A stretch of 64,000 nucleotides of DNA from Prevotella sp. UBA2756 (GTDB lineage: Bacteria; Bacteroidota; Bacteroidia; Bacteroidales; Bacteroidaceae): the NCBI GenBank assembly GCA_002353205.1, contig DEJE01000003.1, positions 9,888 to 73,887 of the forward strand, given 5' to 3'. The position numbers were made by a program, and so were the translations under genes. The notes below the pieces were generated by a model that saw nothing but the letters and a program-made list of their open reading frames with translations, was not told where the DNA came from and ran no database searches. Position 1 is the stretch's first letter. Each line of letters starts with the position of its first letter. This document shows positions 50,623-59,675 of this stretch, in pieces.

Positions 50623-52005
50623 CTATTCCGCACCGCCACCGAGAGCCTGGTAGAGGTTCACGACGGCCTGCATCTTGTGGAAGTCGTCGGCCACCTTCGA
50701 GAGCTGCGTGCTGAGCAGGCTGCTCTGCGCCTGGATGACCTCCAGATAGGTGATGTTGCCCGAGCTGGCCATCAGCGTCTTGGTGTCTTCCACGTTTTTC
50801 TGAAGCACCTCAATCTGCTTGGCCTCAATGTTGCTCTTCTCGGCCGATGAGTTGTAGAGCACCAGTGCGTTGCTCACCTCGCTGCCAGCTGAGAGCACGC
50901 TCTGCTGCCACGTGTTGTAGGCCTGCTCGTACTTGATCTTCGCCACCTTCAGTCCGGCAATGATCTGCCCGTGCTGGAAGATGGGTTGCACCAGACTGCC
51001 CACAGCGCTCCACAGCATCTTGCCGGGATTGACGAGCCCGTTCTGGTTGGTGAAGGCTCCCGTTCCGGTGATGGTGATGTTGGGATAGAAGCGGCTGCGC
51101 GCCGTGTTGATGTCGTAGAAGCACTGTGCGAGCTGCATCTCAGCGGCGTGCACGTCGGCGCGGTTCTTCAGCATGTCGATCCCGACGCCCGTCGCAAGGT
51201 TGGTAGGCAGGCTCTGCGCGCCCAGTTTCCCGCGGCTGATGGTCTGCGCAGGCTGTCCGATGAGCAGGCTGAGCGAGTTCTCCATCTCGCGTATCTGCCT
51301 CATGAGGTCGATCTTCTGTCCCTCAACGGAATAGTAGTTGGCCTCAGCGCTCTGTACGGCTGTGGAACGGTATCCGATGCGCGTGTCTTTCATCACTTTC
51401 ATCTTGTCCCACGTCTCCTTGACAAGTCCCTGCATGTCGTTCACAATCTCAAGCTGACGGTCGAGCATGAGGAGCGTATAGTAGAGATTGGCAATGCCGC
51501 AGACGATGTTGGTCTTCACCACCACCTGGTAGTCCTTCGTTGCCAGCAGAGCCATCTGCGCACTGCGCTTCTGGTTGAGCAGGTTGCCGAAGAGGTCCAC
51601 CGTCCACGAAGCACTGACGGGAAGGCTGTAGGCCTTCGTCGTTGAGCCGTCCCACGACGAGATGGTTCCCTGCGGTGTGAAGCTGAAGCCTGGTATGAAA
51701 GCCAGCTTGGCCACCTTCAGCTGCTCCTCCACCATCTTCACGTTGAGGGCGGCGTTGAGCAGGTCGGCATTCTGCGCCAGGCCCTGCTCGATGAGAGCCT
51801 GCAGCTGCGGGTCGGTGAACACGCTTCGCCACGGCATGTTGCCGAAGTTCTCGTCGGTGTTCACGCGGAGCGTATCGGTGGGGCTCACCGGGTCGCGCAC
51901 CAGGCCTTTCGTGTCGACGTCGGGGCGCTCATATTTGCTGTAGAGTGTCTTGCAACTGCTCAGTGTGAGCAGTGCAAGCACCATTACGATGATGTTCTTT
52001 TTCAT
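50623..52005 (-). CDS. Outer-membrane efflux lipoprotein (TolC/NodT family)
   Basis: Outer-membrane channel of an RND tripartite pump. The 460-residue protein has a lipobox LSSCK (Cys18) and the duplicated TolC-type helical/strand pattern: WRSVFTDPQLQALIEQGLAQ, NADLLNAALNVKMVEEQLKV, VDLFGNLLNQKRSAQ, and a second half with NRADVHAAEMQLAQCFYDIN and VGSLVQPIFQHGQIIAGLKV. Bacteroidetes members are often lipoproteins. The gene follows the inner-membrane pump gene by 22 nt. Confidence 0.94.
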   Translation of the reverse strand: MKKNIIVMVLALLTLSSCKTLYSKYERPDVDTKGLVRDPVSPTDTLRVNTDENFGNMPWRSVFTDPQLQALIEQGLAQNADLLNAALNVKMVEEQLKVAKLAFIPGFSFTPQGTISSWDGSTTKAYSLPVSASWTVDLFGNLLNQKRSAQMALLATKDYQVVVKTNIVCGIANLYYTLLMLDRQLEIVNDMQGLVKETWDKMKVMKDTRIGYRSTAVQSAEANYYSVEGQKIDLMRQIREMENSLSLLIGQPAQTISRGKLGAQSLPTNLATGVGIDMLKNRADVHAAEMQLAQCFYDINTARSRFYPNITITGTGAFTNQNGLVNPGKMLWSAVGSLVQPIFQHGQIIAGLKVAKIKYEQAYNTWQQSVLSAGSEVSNALVLYNSSAEKSNIEAKQIEVLQKNVEDTKTLMASSGNITYLEVIQAQSSLLSTQLSKVADDFHKMQAVVNLYQALGGGAE

Positions 52006-52027
52006 ATTTCTTAAACTGTGAACTCTG

Positions 52028-55000
52028 TTATTCTTCCACTTTGTATTCTACAGGACGGTGGGCATACTGAGCCAACTCGGCGGCCACGTCGGGATTCTCC
52101 TCGTCGTCGAACTTCATCGGATGGATCTTCTCCTGAAGCGACTGGAAGATGACGAACAGCGTGGGCACGACGAGCACCTGCAACAGCGTGCCGATGAGCA
52201 TGCCACCCACGGCGGCGGCGCCCAGCGTCTGGTTTCCGTTCTTACCCACACCCGATGCGAACATCATCGGCAACAGACCGATGACCATGGCCAGCGACGT
52301 CATGAGGATAGGACGCAGACGGGCGGCGGCACCGAGCACGGCCGACCACGAGATGGCCATACCCGTTTCGCGGCGCTCGAGGGCGAACTGCACGATAAGG
52401 ATGGCGTTCTTGGCCAGCAGACCGATGAGCATGATGAGCGAGATCTGCATGTAGATGTCGTTGGAATGCCCGAAGAGCTGCGTGAAGAGGAAGGCTCCTG
52501 CCAGTCCGAAGGGCACTGAGAGTACCACGGCCAGCGGCAGGATATAGCTCTCGTACTGTGCACTCAGGATGAGGTAGATGAACACGAAGCAGAGCACGAA
52601 GATCAGCGCGGTGGAGTTGCTCGACGCTGCCTCCGAACGCGTCAGGCCCGAATAGTCGTAGGTGTAGCCCGTGGGGAGCACCTCGTCAGCCACTTCCTGA
52701 CAAGCCTTGATGGCCTCACCCGACGAATAGCCGCTGGCCACGGTGGCCGTGACGTTGATCGACGTGAAGAGGTTGAAGCGGTTGATGTTCGAAGGACCGT
52801 AGACGCGCTCCAGCCTGCAATACTCCTGGATGGGAGCCATGCCGTGGGGCGTGCGCACATAGACGGCGTTCAGGCTCTCGGGTGTCATGCGTGTCTCGGG
52901 CGAACCCTGCACCATCACGCGGTAGAGCTTACCGTAGGCATTGAAGTTCGAAGCATAGAGTCCGCCATAGTAGCCCTGCAGCGTGGCGAGGATGGTCTGC
53001 GGCGAGATGCCCGACTGCTTACACTTGGCCACGTCCACATGGATCATGTACTGCGGATAGTTCGGGTTGTAGGATGTCTGAGCCGTCTGTATCTCCGGAC
53101 GCTTGTTCAGCTCGGCCAGATACTCCTTCGTCACCTGGAAGAAGTGGTTCAGGCTGCCGCCCGTGCGGTCCTGCATGACGAGCGAGATACCGCTGTTGGC
53201 CGAGAATCCGGGAATCATCGGCGGTGCGAAGGCCAGGATTTGGGCATCCTTGATGGCTGCCGTCTGCTTGTAGATGAGTCCGAGCACCGACGTGGCGTCG
53301 TAGGGATTGATGAGGAAACGGTACAGACCGTCGCCCTCCCACAGTCCGGAGAGCTTCCACCAGAAGCCCTTCTGTCGCTCGCTGAACGGCTTCAGCTTGA
53401 TGACGAAGGTGGCCTGGTCGGAACCGGCACCTGCGATGAAGTTGTAACCCTGGATCTGCTCGCGGCTCTGAATGGCCGGGTTAGCGCCAAGGATAGAGTC
53501 CACCTGACTGATGACCTTCGTGGTGCGGGCCACCGATGTTGCCGGCGGCATCGACACGGTGCAGAACAGCGTTCCCGTGTCCTCGTCGGGCACCAAGCCG
53601 GTCTTCGTGGTCATCATCGTCGTGGCAAGCACGGCGATACCCACAACGACGGCGATGATGATGGCAATGGGCTTGCGCACCAGCTTCTCCACGGCGCCCT
53701 TGTACTTGCCGAGCACCTTATTATAAGAGGTATTGAAAGCGGCGTGGAAACGGTCGATGCGCGACATCTTCACCTCCTTGCCGTTCTTGTCGTGCGGTTT
53801 CAGGAAGATGGCACACAGGGCCGGCGACAGCGTCAGGGCGTTGAGGGCCGAGATGAAAATCGAGACGGCCATCGTCACACCGAACTCACGGTAGAACGTA
53901 CCGCTGGTGCCGCCGATGAACGACACGGGAATGAACACCGACGCCATGACGAGCGTGATGGAGATGATGGCTCCCGAGATCTCGTTCATGGCATCGATCG
54001 ATGCGGTGAGCGAGCTCTTGTAGCCCTGGTCGAGCTTGGCGTGCACGGCCTCGACCACCACGATGGCGTCGTCGACCACGATGGCGATGGCCAGCAGCAA
54101 GGCCGAGAGCGTCAGCAGGTTGATGGAGAATCCGAACACCTTCAGGAAGAAGAATGTTCCCACCAGCGACACCGGCACGGCAATCAGCGGGATGAGCGTC
54201 GAGCGCCAGTCCTGTAGGAACACGTAGATGACGATGAACACCAGCAGCAGTGTGAAGAAGAGTGTGAACACCACTTCCTCGATCGATGCATAGAGGAACT
54301 CCGTCACGTCGTAGTTGATCTTATACTTCATGCCCGGAGGGAACAGCTTGGCCTGCTCCTCGAGCTCTTTCTTCACGTTCTTCGCAATCTCGTTGGCATT
54401 GGAGCCGGCAATCTGCTGCACCATACCCATCACCGACGGGATGTTGTTGTTCTTCATCGACACGCTGTACTGCAGACCGCCGAGTTCTATCTTCGCCACG
54501 TCCTTCAGCTTCAGCGTGTTGCCGCTGGCATCGCTCGAAATGACGATGTTGCCAAACTCCTCCACGCTCTTCAGACGGCCCGTGTAGCGCATGGCGTACT
54601 CGTAGGCCACGTTCGACTGTTCGCCGAACTGTCCCGGTGCGGCCTCCACGTTCTGCTCGGCCAGCACGGCGGTGATGTCCGAAGGCATCAGGTTGTACTG
54701 CTTCATCACCTCGGGCTTCAGCCAGATACGCATCGAGTAGGTTTTCACACCCGGGCTCTGCACGTCGCCCACACCCTGAATACGCTTGATGGCGGGCACC
54801 ACGTTGATGTTGTTATAGTTGGTGAGGAACTTATCGTCATAACGGCCGTCGCTCGTCAGGGTGAACATCATCACCTGCGACGTCTGGCGCTTCATCACCG
54901 TCACACCGATGCGCGTCACCTCGGCAGGGAGCAGGGCCTGCGCCTGCTGCACGCGGTTCTGCACGTTCACGGCACACATATCGGGGTTCATGCCCTGACG

Positions 55001-55282
55001 GAAGAGCACCTGGATGCTGGCCGAGCCCGACGAGGCCGACGATGAGATGTAGTCCATGCCCTCCACACCGTTGATACTCTCCTCGAGCGGCACGAGCACG
55101 GAGTTCTTCACCGTCTCGGCATCGGCACCGGGATAGCTGGTAAACACCACCACCGTGGGCGGAGCAATGTCTGGGTACTGCTCGATAGGCAGCGTGGCCA
55201 GTCCGATGAAGCCCAGCAGCACGATGACGATGGAGACCACCGTCGAGAGCACCGGGCGTTTTATGAATGTTGTAAAAGTCAT
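52028..55282 (-). CDS. RND (HAE1-type) efflux pump, inner-membrane subunit
   Basis: Proton-driven transporter of 1084 residues like AcrB/MexB. It starts MTFTTFIKRPVLSTVVSIVI with an N-terminal membrane helix, then a periplasmic porter region (SYPGADAETVKNSVLVPLEE, MDYISSSASSGSASIQVLF). TM4 with paired acidic residues reads AIVVDDAIVVVEAVHAKL, and GGTSGTFYREFGVTMAVSIF precedes the second half. The C-terminal half has ILIVQFALERRETGM and GNQTLGAAAVGGMLIGTLLQ. It exports hydrophobic compounds through the outer-membrane channel encoded downstream. Confidence 0.97.
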   Translation of the reverse strand: MTFTTFIKRPVLSTVVSIVIVLLGFIGLATLPIEQYPDIAPPTVVVFTSYPGADAETVKNSVLVPLEESINGVEGMDYISSSASSGSASIQVLFRQGMNPDMCAVNVQNRVQQAQALLPAEVTRIGVTVMKRQTSQVMMFTLTSDGRYDDKFLTNYNNINVVPAIKRIQGVGDVQSPGVKTYSMRIWLKPEVMKQYNLMPSDITAVLAEQNVEAAPGQFGEQSNVAYEYAMRYTGRLKSVEEFGNIVISSDASGNTLKLKDVAKIELGGLQYSVSMKNNNIPSVMGMVQQIAGSNANEIAKNVKKELEEQAKLFPPGMKYKINYDVTEFLYASIEEVVFTLFFTLLLVFIVIYVFLQDWRSTLIPLIAVPVSLVGTFFFLKVFGFSINLLTLSALLLAIAIVVDDAIVVVEAVHAKLDQGYKSSLTASIDAMNEISGAIISITLVMASVFIPVSFIGGTSGTFYREFGVTMAVSIFISALNALTLSPALCAIFLKPHDKNGKEVKMSRIDRFHAAFNTSYNKVLGKYKGAVEKLVRKPIAIIIAVVVGIAVLATTMMTTKTGLVPDEDTGTLFCTVSMPPATSVARTTKVISQVDSILGANPAIQSREQIQGYNFIAGAGSDQATFVIKLKPFSERQKGFWWKLSGLWEGDGLYRFLINPYDATSVLGLIYKQTAAIKDAQILAFAPPMIPGFSANSGISLVMQDRTGGSLNHFFQVTKEYLAELNKRPEIQTAQTSYNPNYPQYMIHVDVAKCKQSGISPQTILATLQGYYGGLYASNFNAYGKLYRVMVQGSPETRMTPESLNAVYVRTPHGMAPIQEYCRLERVYGPSNINRFNLFTSINVTATVASGYSSGEAIKACQEVADEVLPTGYTYDYSGLTRSEAASSNSTALIFVLCFVFIYLILSAQYESYILPLAVVLSVPFGLAGAFLFTQLFGHSNDIYMQISLIMLIGLLAKNAILIVQFALERRETGMAISWSAVLGAAARLRPILMTSLAMVIGLLPMMFASGVGKNGNQTLGAAAVGGMLIGTLLQVLVVPTLFVIFQSLQEKIHPMKFDDEENPDVAAELAQYAHRPVEYKVEE

Positions 55283-55303
55283 ATCCTTCTCCTTTTGTTT
55301 CCT

Positions 55304-56506
55304 TTATTTCTTTCCCTGCATGGCGTCGACGAAGCCCTTGGCCGAACCGTCGGTGCCGATCTTCGATGCCTCGTCGATCTTCTGCTGATAGCGCTCAGGC
55401 GTGATGGGCACTATCTCCATGCCGTCGGTGAGCTTGGTGATGCCGTTGGTCACATAGCGGTCGCCGCCGTTCAGGCCGCTGCGCACGATGAAGTTCACGC
55501 CGTCGTTCTGCGGATCGACGGTGATCTCGGTGTACTTCACCTTGTTGTCCTTGCCCAGCACGTAGATGAACTTCTTGTCCTGAACCTCCATGACGCACGA
55601 CTGCGGGATGATGACGGCCGAGTTGTCGTTGTGCTGAACGAGCACCGAACCGCTGCCGCCGCTCTTCAGCAGGCGCTCAGGGTTGGGGAAGCTGGCGATG
55701 AGCTGCACCGAACCGGTGGCGGCATCGATCACGCCGCTGGCCTTCGTCACCTTGCCCTCATGGCCGTAGGTGGTGCCGTCGGCCAGCAGGAGCTTCACCG
55801 GCGGGTAGTTGTTCACGGCGGCCTGTGCGCTGCCGGCGGTCTTCGTCAGGTCGAGCATGTCCTTCTCCGACACGCTGAAGTATATCTCCATGGCCGAGTT
55901 GTTCGACACGGTGGTCAGCGCGGGAGTGCTCGATGCGCTCACCATGGCACCCACCTTGTAGGGCAGCGAGCCGATGACGCCGGCCGACGGGCTCTTCACG
56001 AAGCAGAAGCTCAGCGACTCCTTGGCCGAAGCCAGGGCTGCACGCGCCTGGGCCAGCTGGGCTTGTGCGCTGGCAAAAGTGTTCTTGGCCGACTCCAGCT
56101 CATATTGACCGATGACGTTCTGCTCGAACAGCTTCTGGTTGTTGTCGAGCGTCAGCTTGGCCGTGTTCATCTGGGCCGTAGCGGTATTCACGGCAGCCTG
56201 TGCCTGGCGCACCTGGGCCTGATAGGTCTCGTTGTCGATGACGAAAAGCAGCTGGCCGGCTCCCACCGACTGGCCTTCCCTGACGCACACCTTCGTGATG
56301 AAACCTGCCACCTTCGGGCGGATCTCCACGTCCTGCACACCCTTGATGGTGGCGGGATAGGTGGTCTGCATCGACGTGCTCTGGCTCTGAACCGTCACCA
56401 CAGGATACTCGTTGTCTCCAAAGTTAGGCATGCCGCCGCCCTTGCCTCCACAGGCAACCAGCAGGACGGACATTGCCATGATCAAAAAACTCTTGTAAAT
56501 CTTCAT
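55304..56506 (-). CDS. RND efflux periplasmic adaptor (membrane fusion protein)
   Basis: AcrA/MexA-type adaptor of 400 residues. The lipobox LLVACGG (Cys19) anchors it to the inner membrane. It has the lipoyl-like half-motif YPATIKGVQDVEIRPKVAGF, coiled-coil hairpin about residues 95-170 (QAQVRQAQAAVNTATAQMNT, ASAQAQLAQARAALASA) and the second half FCFVKSPSAGVIGSLPYKVG. First gene of the three-gene pump operon, 22 nt before the pump gene. No regulatory gene adjoins it. Confidence 0.95.
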   Translation of the reverse strand: MKIYKSFLIMAMSVLLVACGGKGGGMPNFGDNEYPVVTVQSQSTSMQTTYPATIKGVQDVEIRPKVAGFITKVCVREGQSVGAGQLLFVIDNETYQAQVRQAQAAVNTATAQMNTAKLTLDNNQKLFEQNVIGQYELESAKNTFASAQAQLAQARAALASAKESLSFCFVKSPSAGVIGSLPYKVGAMVSASSTPALTTVSNNSAMEIYFSVSEKDMLDLTKTAGSAQAAVNNYPPVKLLLADGTTYGHEGKVTKASGVIDAATGSVQLIASFPNPERLLKSGGSGSVLVQHNDNSAVIIPQSCVMEVQDKKFIYVLGKDNKVKYTEITVDPQNDGVNFIVRSGLNGGDRYVTNGITKLTDGMEIVPITPERYQQKIDEASKIGTDGSAKGFVDAMQGKK

Positions 56507-56615
56507 ACCTATTTAATATATATACATTAATTTCTCTGTCATGAAAACAAGCTGTCGCTTACTCTTCAACAGCCTCAACGGAAAACTTAGAGCACCGACG
56601 CGAGTTTTCAGACTG

Positions 56616-56623
56616 CAAAGATA
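56616..56623 (-). promoter_or_regulatory. Promoter -7 box of the efflux operon
   Basis: TATCTTTG on the minus strand fits TAnnTTTG, about 110 nt upstream of the adaptor gene start. No good TTG lies at the usual distance upstream, so activation may be needed. Confidence 0.55.
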
Positions 56624-56685
56624 CACAAAAACCACCAAACGATAGTCTCTCCCCCCACTTATTTAACAATAATTATGCACGCCGC

Positions 56686-58245
56686 TCACGTTGTGAGTCC
56701 TTTTTTACGTGCCGTTTCCATGAGCAGCTCCAGCAGCGGCTCGCGGGCGTTCTCCACGCGGTTGTCGAGCACGGCGTCTTTGAGCACCTTTTTCAGCTCT
56801 CCCACAATGGGCGACTGCTTCAAGTGGAAGAGCTCCATGATCTCGTGGCCGTCGATGACGGGCTGCAGCAGGCGCTTGTAGTCTTTCTCCTTCAGGTCGG
56901 CAATCTTCTCGCGCACCATGCGGAAGTTCTCGCGGAACTGCTTCTTTCGCACCTCGTTCTTGCTCGTGATGTCGGCTTCGCAGAGCGTCATCAGGTCATC
57001 GATGTCGTCGCCCGCATCGCTCAGCAGTCGCCGCACGGCGCTGTCGGTCACCTCCTCGTCGGCAATGACGATGGGTCTCATGTGCAGGTCGACGAGTTTC
57101 TGCACGTATTTCATCTTCGCGTCGAGGGGCAGCTTCAGGCGTCGGAAGATGTCGGGCACCATCCGCGCGCCGATGTAGTTGTGGTTGTGGAAGGTCCAGC
57201 CCGTCCCCGGCTCCCACCGCTTGCACTTCGTCTTGCCGATGTCGTGGAGCAGGGCGGCCCAGCGCAGCCATAGAGAAGCAGAAGTGGCCGTGCCCCCATG
57301 AGTCTCCCCCTCGGGGGACGGAAGGGGGGTTGCAGCCGCATCAGTCTCCCCCTCGGGGGACGGAAGGGGGGTTACCTTTTGTGCCGCAATGTTCTCAAGC
57401 ACCTCGAGCGTGTGGTAGAAGTTGTTCTTGTGGCTGCGGCCGTTGCGCGTCTCCACGATGTCGAGGGCCGTCAGCTCGGGCAGGATGAGCTGCAGCAGTC
57501 CGCTCTCGTGGAGTTCGAAGAAGCCGATGCTGGGATGCGGCGCCATGATGATCTTGTTGAGTTCCTCGGCGATGCGCTCGCCGCTGATGATCTTCAGCCG
57601 GTGGGCGTTGCGCCGCAGGGCCTCCTTCGTCTCCGGCTCTATGTCGAAGCGCAGCTGTGTGGCGAAGCGCACGCAGCGCAGCATGCGCAGGGGGTCGTCG
57701 CTGAAGGTGATGTCGGGGTCGAGGGGTGTTCGTATGATGCCGTCCTCCATGTCGTAGATGCCGTCGAAGGGGTCCACCAGTTCGCCGAAGCGCGCCTCGT
57801 TGAGGCAGATGGCGCAGGCGTTGATGGTGAAGTCGCGGCGGTTCTGGTCGTCCTCCAGCGTGCCGTCCTCGACGATGGGCTTGCGGGAGTCGTGGCTGTA
57901 GCTCTCCTTCCGCGCGCCGACGAACTCTATCTCTATGTCGGTAGCCCCCTCGGGGGCTGAATGGGGGTCCGAAGCCTTTATCTTCACCTGCGCCGTGCCG
58001 AAATTCTTGAACACGCTCAGGTAGGCACGTCGGCCCAGACGCTTCTTCAGCGCCTCGGCCACGCGAATGCCGCTGCCAACGACCACCACGTCGATATCGT
58101 TCGACGGTCGTTCGAGGAAGATGTCGCGCACGTAGCCGCCCACCACATAGCATTCCACGCCCTGCTCGTCGGCCACACGGCCTATCAAATGAAAAATGTC
58201 TTTATCGAGGATCTGCGCCAGTTCAGCGTCTGAATATAATATCAT
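56686..58245 (-). CDS. cca: tRNA nucleotidyltransferase (CCA-adding / HD-domain type), with in-frame repeat insertions
   Basis: Adds the 3' CCA to tRNA, or polymerises A in the related family. The start at 58245 (MILYSDAELAQILDKDIF) gives 519 residues. The nucleotidyltransferase head has GGYVRDIFLERPSNDIDVVV, then the neck and body (DEIIRTPLDPDITF-like, LRMLRCVRFATQLRFDIEPE), and a C-terminal HD domain with LLHDIGKTKCKRWEPG. Two stretches made of the GC-rich palindromic repeat interrupt it in frame: PLPSPEGETDAAATPLPSPE before the HD domain (57301-57373) and PHSAPEGATD in the head (57940-57970). The remaining blocks are intact, so it is probably functional. Confidence 0.92.
   Translation of the reverse strand: MILYSDAELAQILDKDIFHLIGRVADEQGVECYVVGGYVRDIFLERPSNDIDVVVVGSGIRVAEALKKRLGRRAYLSVFKNFGTAQVKIKASDPHSAPEGATDIEIEFVGARKESYSHDSRKPIVEDGTLEDDQNRRDFTINACAICLNEARFGELVDPFDGIYDMEDGIIRTPLDPDITFSDDPLRMLRCVRFATQLRFDIEPETKEALRRNAHRLKIISGERIAEELNKIIMAPHPSIGFFELHESGLLQLILPELTALDIVETRNGRSHKNNFYHTLEVLENIAAQKVTPLPSPEGETDAAATPLPSPEGETHGGTATSASLWLRWAALLHDIGKTKCKRWEPGTGWTFHNHNYIGARMVPDIFRRLKLPLDAKMKYVQKLVDLHMRPIVIADEEVTDSAVRRLLSDAGDDIDDLMTLCEADITSKNEVRKKQFRENFRMVREKIADLKEKDYKRLLQPVIDGHEIMELFHLKQSPIVGELKKVLKDAVLDNRVENAREPLLELLMETARKKGLTT
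57301..57373. repeat. Two REP-like elements inside the cca gene
   Basis: Two identical 31-bp copies at 57301-57331 and 57343-57373, 11 bp apart (period 42 bp, a multiple of three), each with the palindromic core CCCCCTCGGGGG followed by GACGGAAGGGGGG. They insert about 26 residues just before the HD domain without breaking the frame. Confidence 0.88.
57940..57970. repeat. Third REP-like element inside the cca gene
   Basis: A variant with core AGCCCCCTCGGGGGCT followed by GAATGGGGGTCC. It adds about ten residues (PHSAPEGATD) to the catalytic head between a conserved strand ending QVKIKASD and the strand beginning IEIEFVGARKESY. Confidence 0.78.
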
Positions 58246-58264
58246 GCCTTCTTCGTTTTGGGTG

Positions 58265-58272
58265 CAAAAGTA
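58265..58272 (-). promoter_or_regulatory. Promoter -7 box of the cca gene
   Basis: TACTTTTG on the minus strand fits TAnnTTTG and lies 20 nt upstream of the ATG, implying a short leader of about 13 nt. Confidence 0.6.
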
Positions 58273-58433
58273 CGAAAAAAAAATCGCATTGCGGCATCGC
58301 CCCCGCACTTTTGCCCCTCTTCCCCCTTCTTTTTCGCTTCTTTTAGCGAATCCTGAACGAGATTACGAATATCGGGCGCAAACTGCTGAACATTTCAGCA
58401 TCTGTCGGATAACAAAAAAGCCCCACCCAAATC

Positions 58434-58462
58434 ATTCTGGCGAATTTGAAATTCGCCAGAAT
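58434..58462. repeat. 29-bp near-perfect palindrome upstream of the dispersed element
   Basis: ATTCTGGCGAATTT, one G, and AAATTCGCCAGAAT form a perfect 14-bp inverted repeat. It stands at the left edge of element copy B, next to AAAAAAGCCCCA, a motif repeated near 60259. Confidence 0.75.
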
Positions 58463-58470
58463 TGGGGGAA

Positions 58471-58999
58471 AGGCCCCCTCCAAACCTCCCCGAGGGGAGG
58501 CTTTCTAAGAGCAGGGGGCTATACTCTCTCCCCCTCGGGGGAGACGGAGGGGGGTCCCTGTCCTCAGCTCGAACTGGCTATACTCTCCCCCTCGGGGGAG
58601 ACGGAGGGGGGCCCAGTTCTTCACTTTGTCAACTATTTTAACCTTGATTTTTTGCAGGGATTTTTGATCGTTTTAGAGAGACAAATCGTTTTGAGACGGT
58701 AAAAGAATTGAACAAAATCGTGGAATTATTCGTTCTGATTTTCAAAATGAGCCATTTTACACTCCGAAATGACGCATTCTGCTCTTCAAAATGACGCATT
58801 CTGCGAGGCAAAATGAGCCATTCTGGAGTGTAAAATGCGTCATTTTGAAAACCCGAAAAATGTAAAGAAAAGACAAAATGCTTGTTTTCAGCCCGTTACA
58901 ACTCTCGCGAGAATCGCTCAAATTCGGCCGTGGGATTTTAATTTCAGAATTTTGCAGCCACAGAGCGGTAAAACGAGGAGTTTGTAAAGGAAATTCAGA
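58471..58999. repeat. Dispersed ~500-bp non-coding element, copy B
   Basis: Matches copy A (36629-37125) from the REP-like palindromes to TAAAGGAAATTCAGA. Relative to copy A it has an extra palindromic unit and scattered substitutions. It contains the same long hairpin at 58739-58851. It occupies half of the gene-free gap 58246-59294, which otherwise holds the cca promoter, the palindrome and the tandem repeats listed below. Confidence 0.85.
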
Positions 59000-59067
59000 A
59001 AAGTGGAAAGGTGATAGTGGAGAGTGGATAGTTGATAGGTGATAGTGGAGAGGTGATAGTTCTTGCC

Positions 59068-59150
59068 GGGATGACGGAATTACGGGATGACGGAATTACG
59101 GAATAACGGAATAACGGAATACCGGGATGACGGGATAACGGGATGCCGGG
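59068..59150. repeat. 8-bp tandem repeat, about 10 units
   Basis: Ten consecutive 8-bp units of the form GGRATRAC or GGAATTAC in exact register from 59068, ending in a partial GGG. A short related stretch of GTGATAGTGGAGAG-like repeats precedes it (59015-59060). Confidence 0.88.
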
Positions 59151-59178
59151 AAAAAAAGCTGCACGGCCCCCCGCGTTT

Positions 59179-59231
59179 GTCCTTCTGTTATTCTGTCTTA
59201 AAAAAATGATGTCCTTCTGTTATTCTGTCTT
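59179..59231 (+). repeat. 21-bp duplication upstream of the coiled-coil lipoprotein gene
   Basis: The 21 bp at 59179-59199 recur exactly at 59211-59231 (period 32). A third, mutated partial copy follows at about 59237-59251. The array ends just upstream of the promoter box at 59263. Confidence 0.82.
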
Positions 59232-59262
59232 CAAAAAGTTATTATGTCTTCGGAATTTTGTG

Positions 59263-59270
59263 TATATTTG
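59263..59270 (+). promoter_or_regulatory. Promoter -7 box of the small lipoprotein / tadA operon
   Basis: TATATTTG fits TAnnTTTG; the ATG at 59295 follows after 24 nt. Confidence 0.65.
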
Positions 59271-59294
59271 CAAGCGATATATGGAGTGAACAGT

Positions 59295-59675
59295 ATGAGA
59301 AAGACGATCATGGTGGCCTTCGCGGCCCTTCTGCTCACGGCCTGCCAGAGCAAGCACGAGCAGCTGCAGAAGCAGATCAGCGAGCGCAAGGAGGCGCTGA
59401 AAGAGCATCAGGACTCGGCCCTGACGATGTCGCAGGCCGACGTGGAGCGCCTCGACCAGGAGCTTCAGAAGGTGAGTGCGCAGTATGAAGTGCTGAAGTG
59501 GGATGCCGAAGAGGCCCACAACAAAGGCACGGGCACGCCGGAACTCTATGAGAGGGTGACGCGCTTGCGCCTGAAGCGCGACTCGCTGCAGGCACAGTTC
59601 GACGTGGCCTGCTCGAAGATCAAGTACATCAGGAGGCTGCAGGAAGACGACCTCGGCGAAAGGATGCCGCGATGA
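59295..59675 (+). CDS. Small coiled-coil lipoprotein
   Basis: Protein of 126 residues; the start at 59295 (MRKTIMVAFAALLLTACQS) puts the lipobox LTAC at Cys17. The mature part is almost wholly helical and coiled-coil-like (EQLQKQISERKEALKEHQDS, VERLDQELQKVSAQYEVL, LRLKRDSLQAQFDVACSKIK). Function unknown; a role in envelope organisation is possible. Its stop overlaps the tadA start by four bases (ATGA), so the two are translationally coupled. Confidence 0.85.
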   Translation: MRKTIMVAFAALLLTACQSKHEQLQKQISERKEALKEHQDSALTMSQADVERLDQELQKVSAQYEVLKWDAEEAHNKGTGTPELYERVTRLRLKRDSLQAQFDVACSKIKYIRRLQEDDLGERMPR

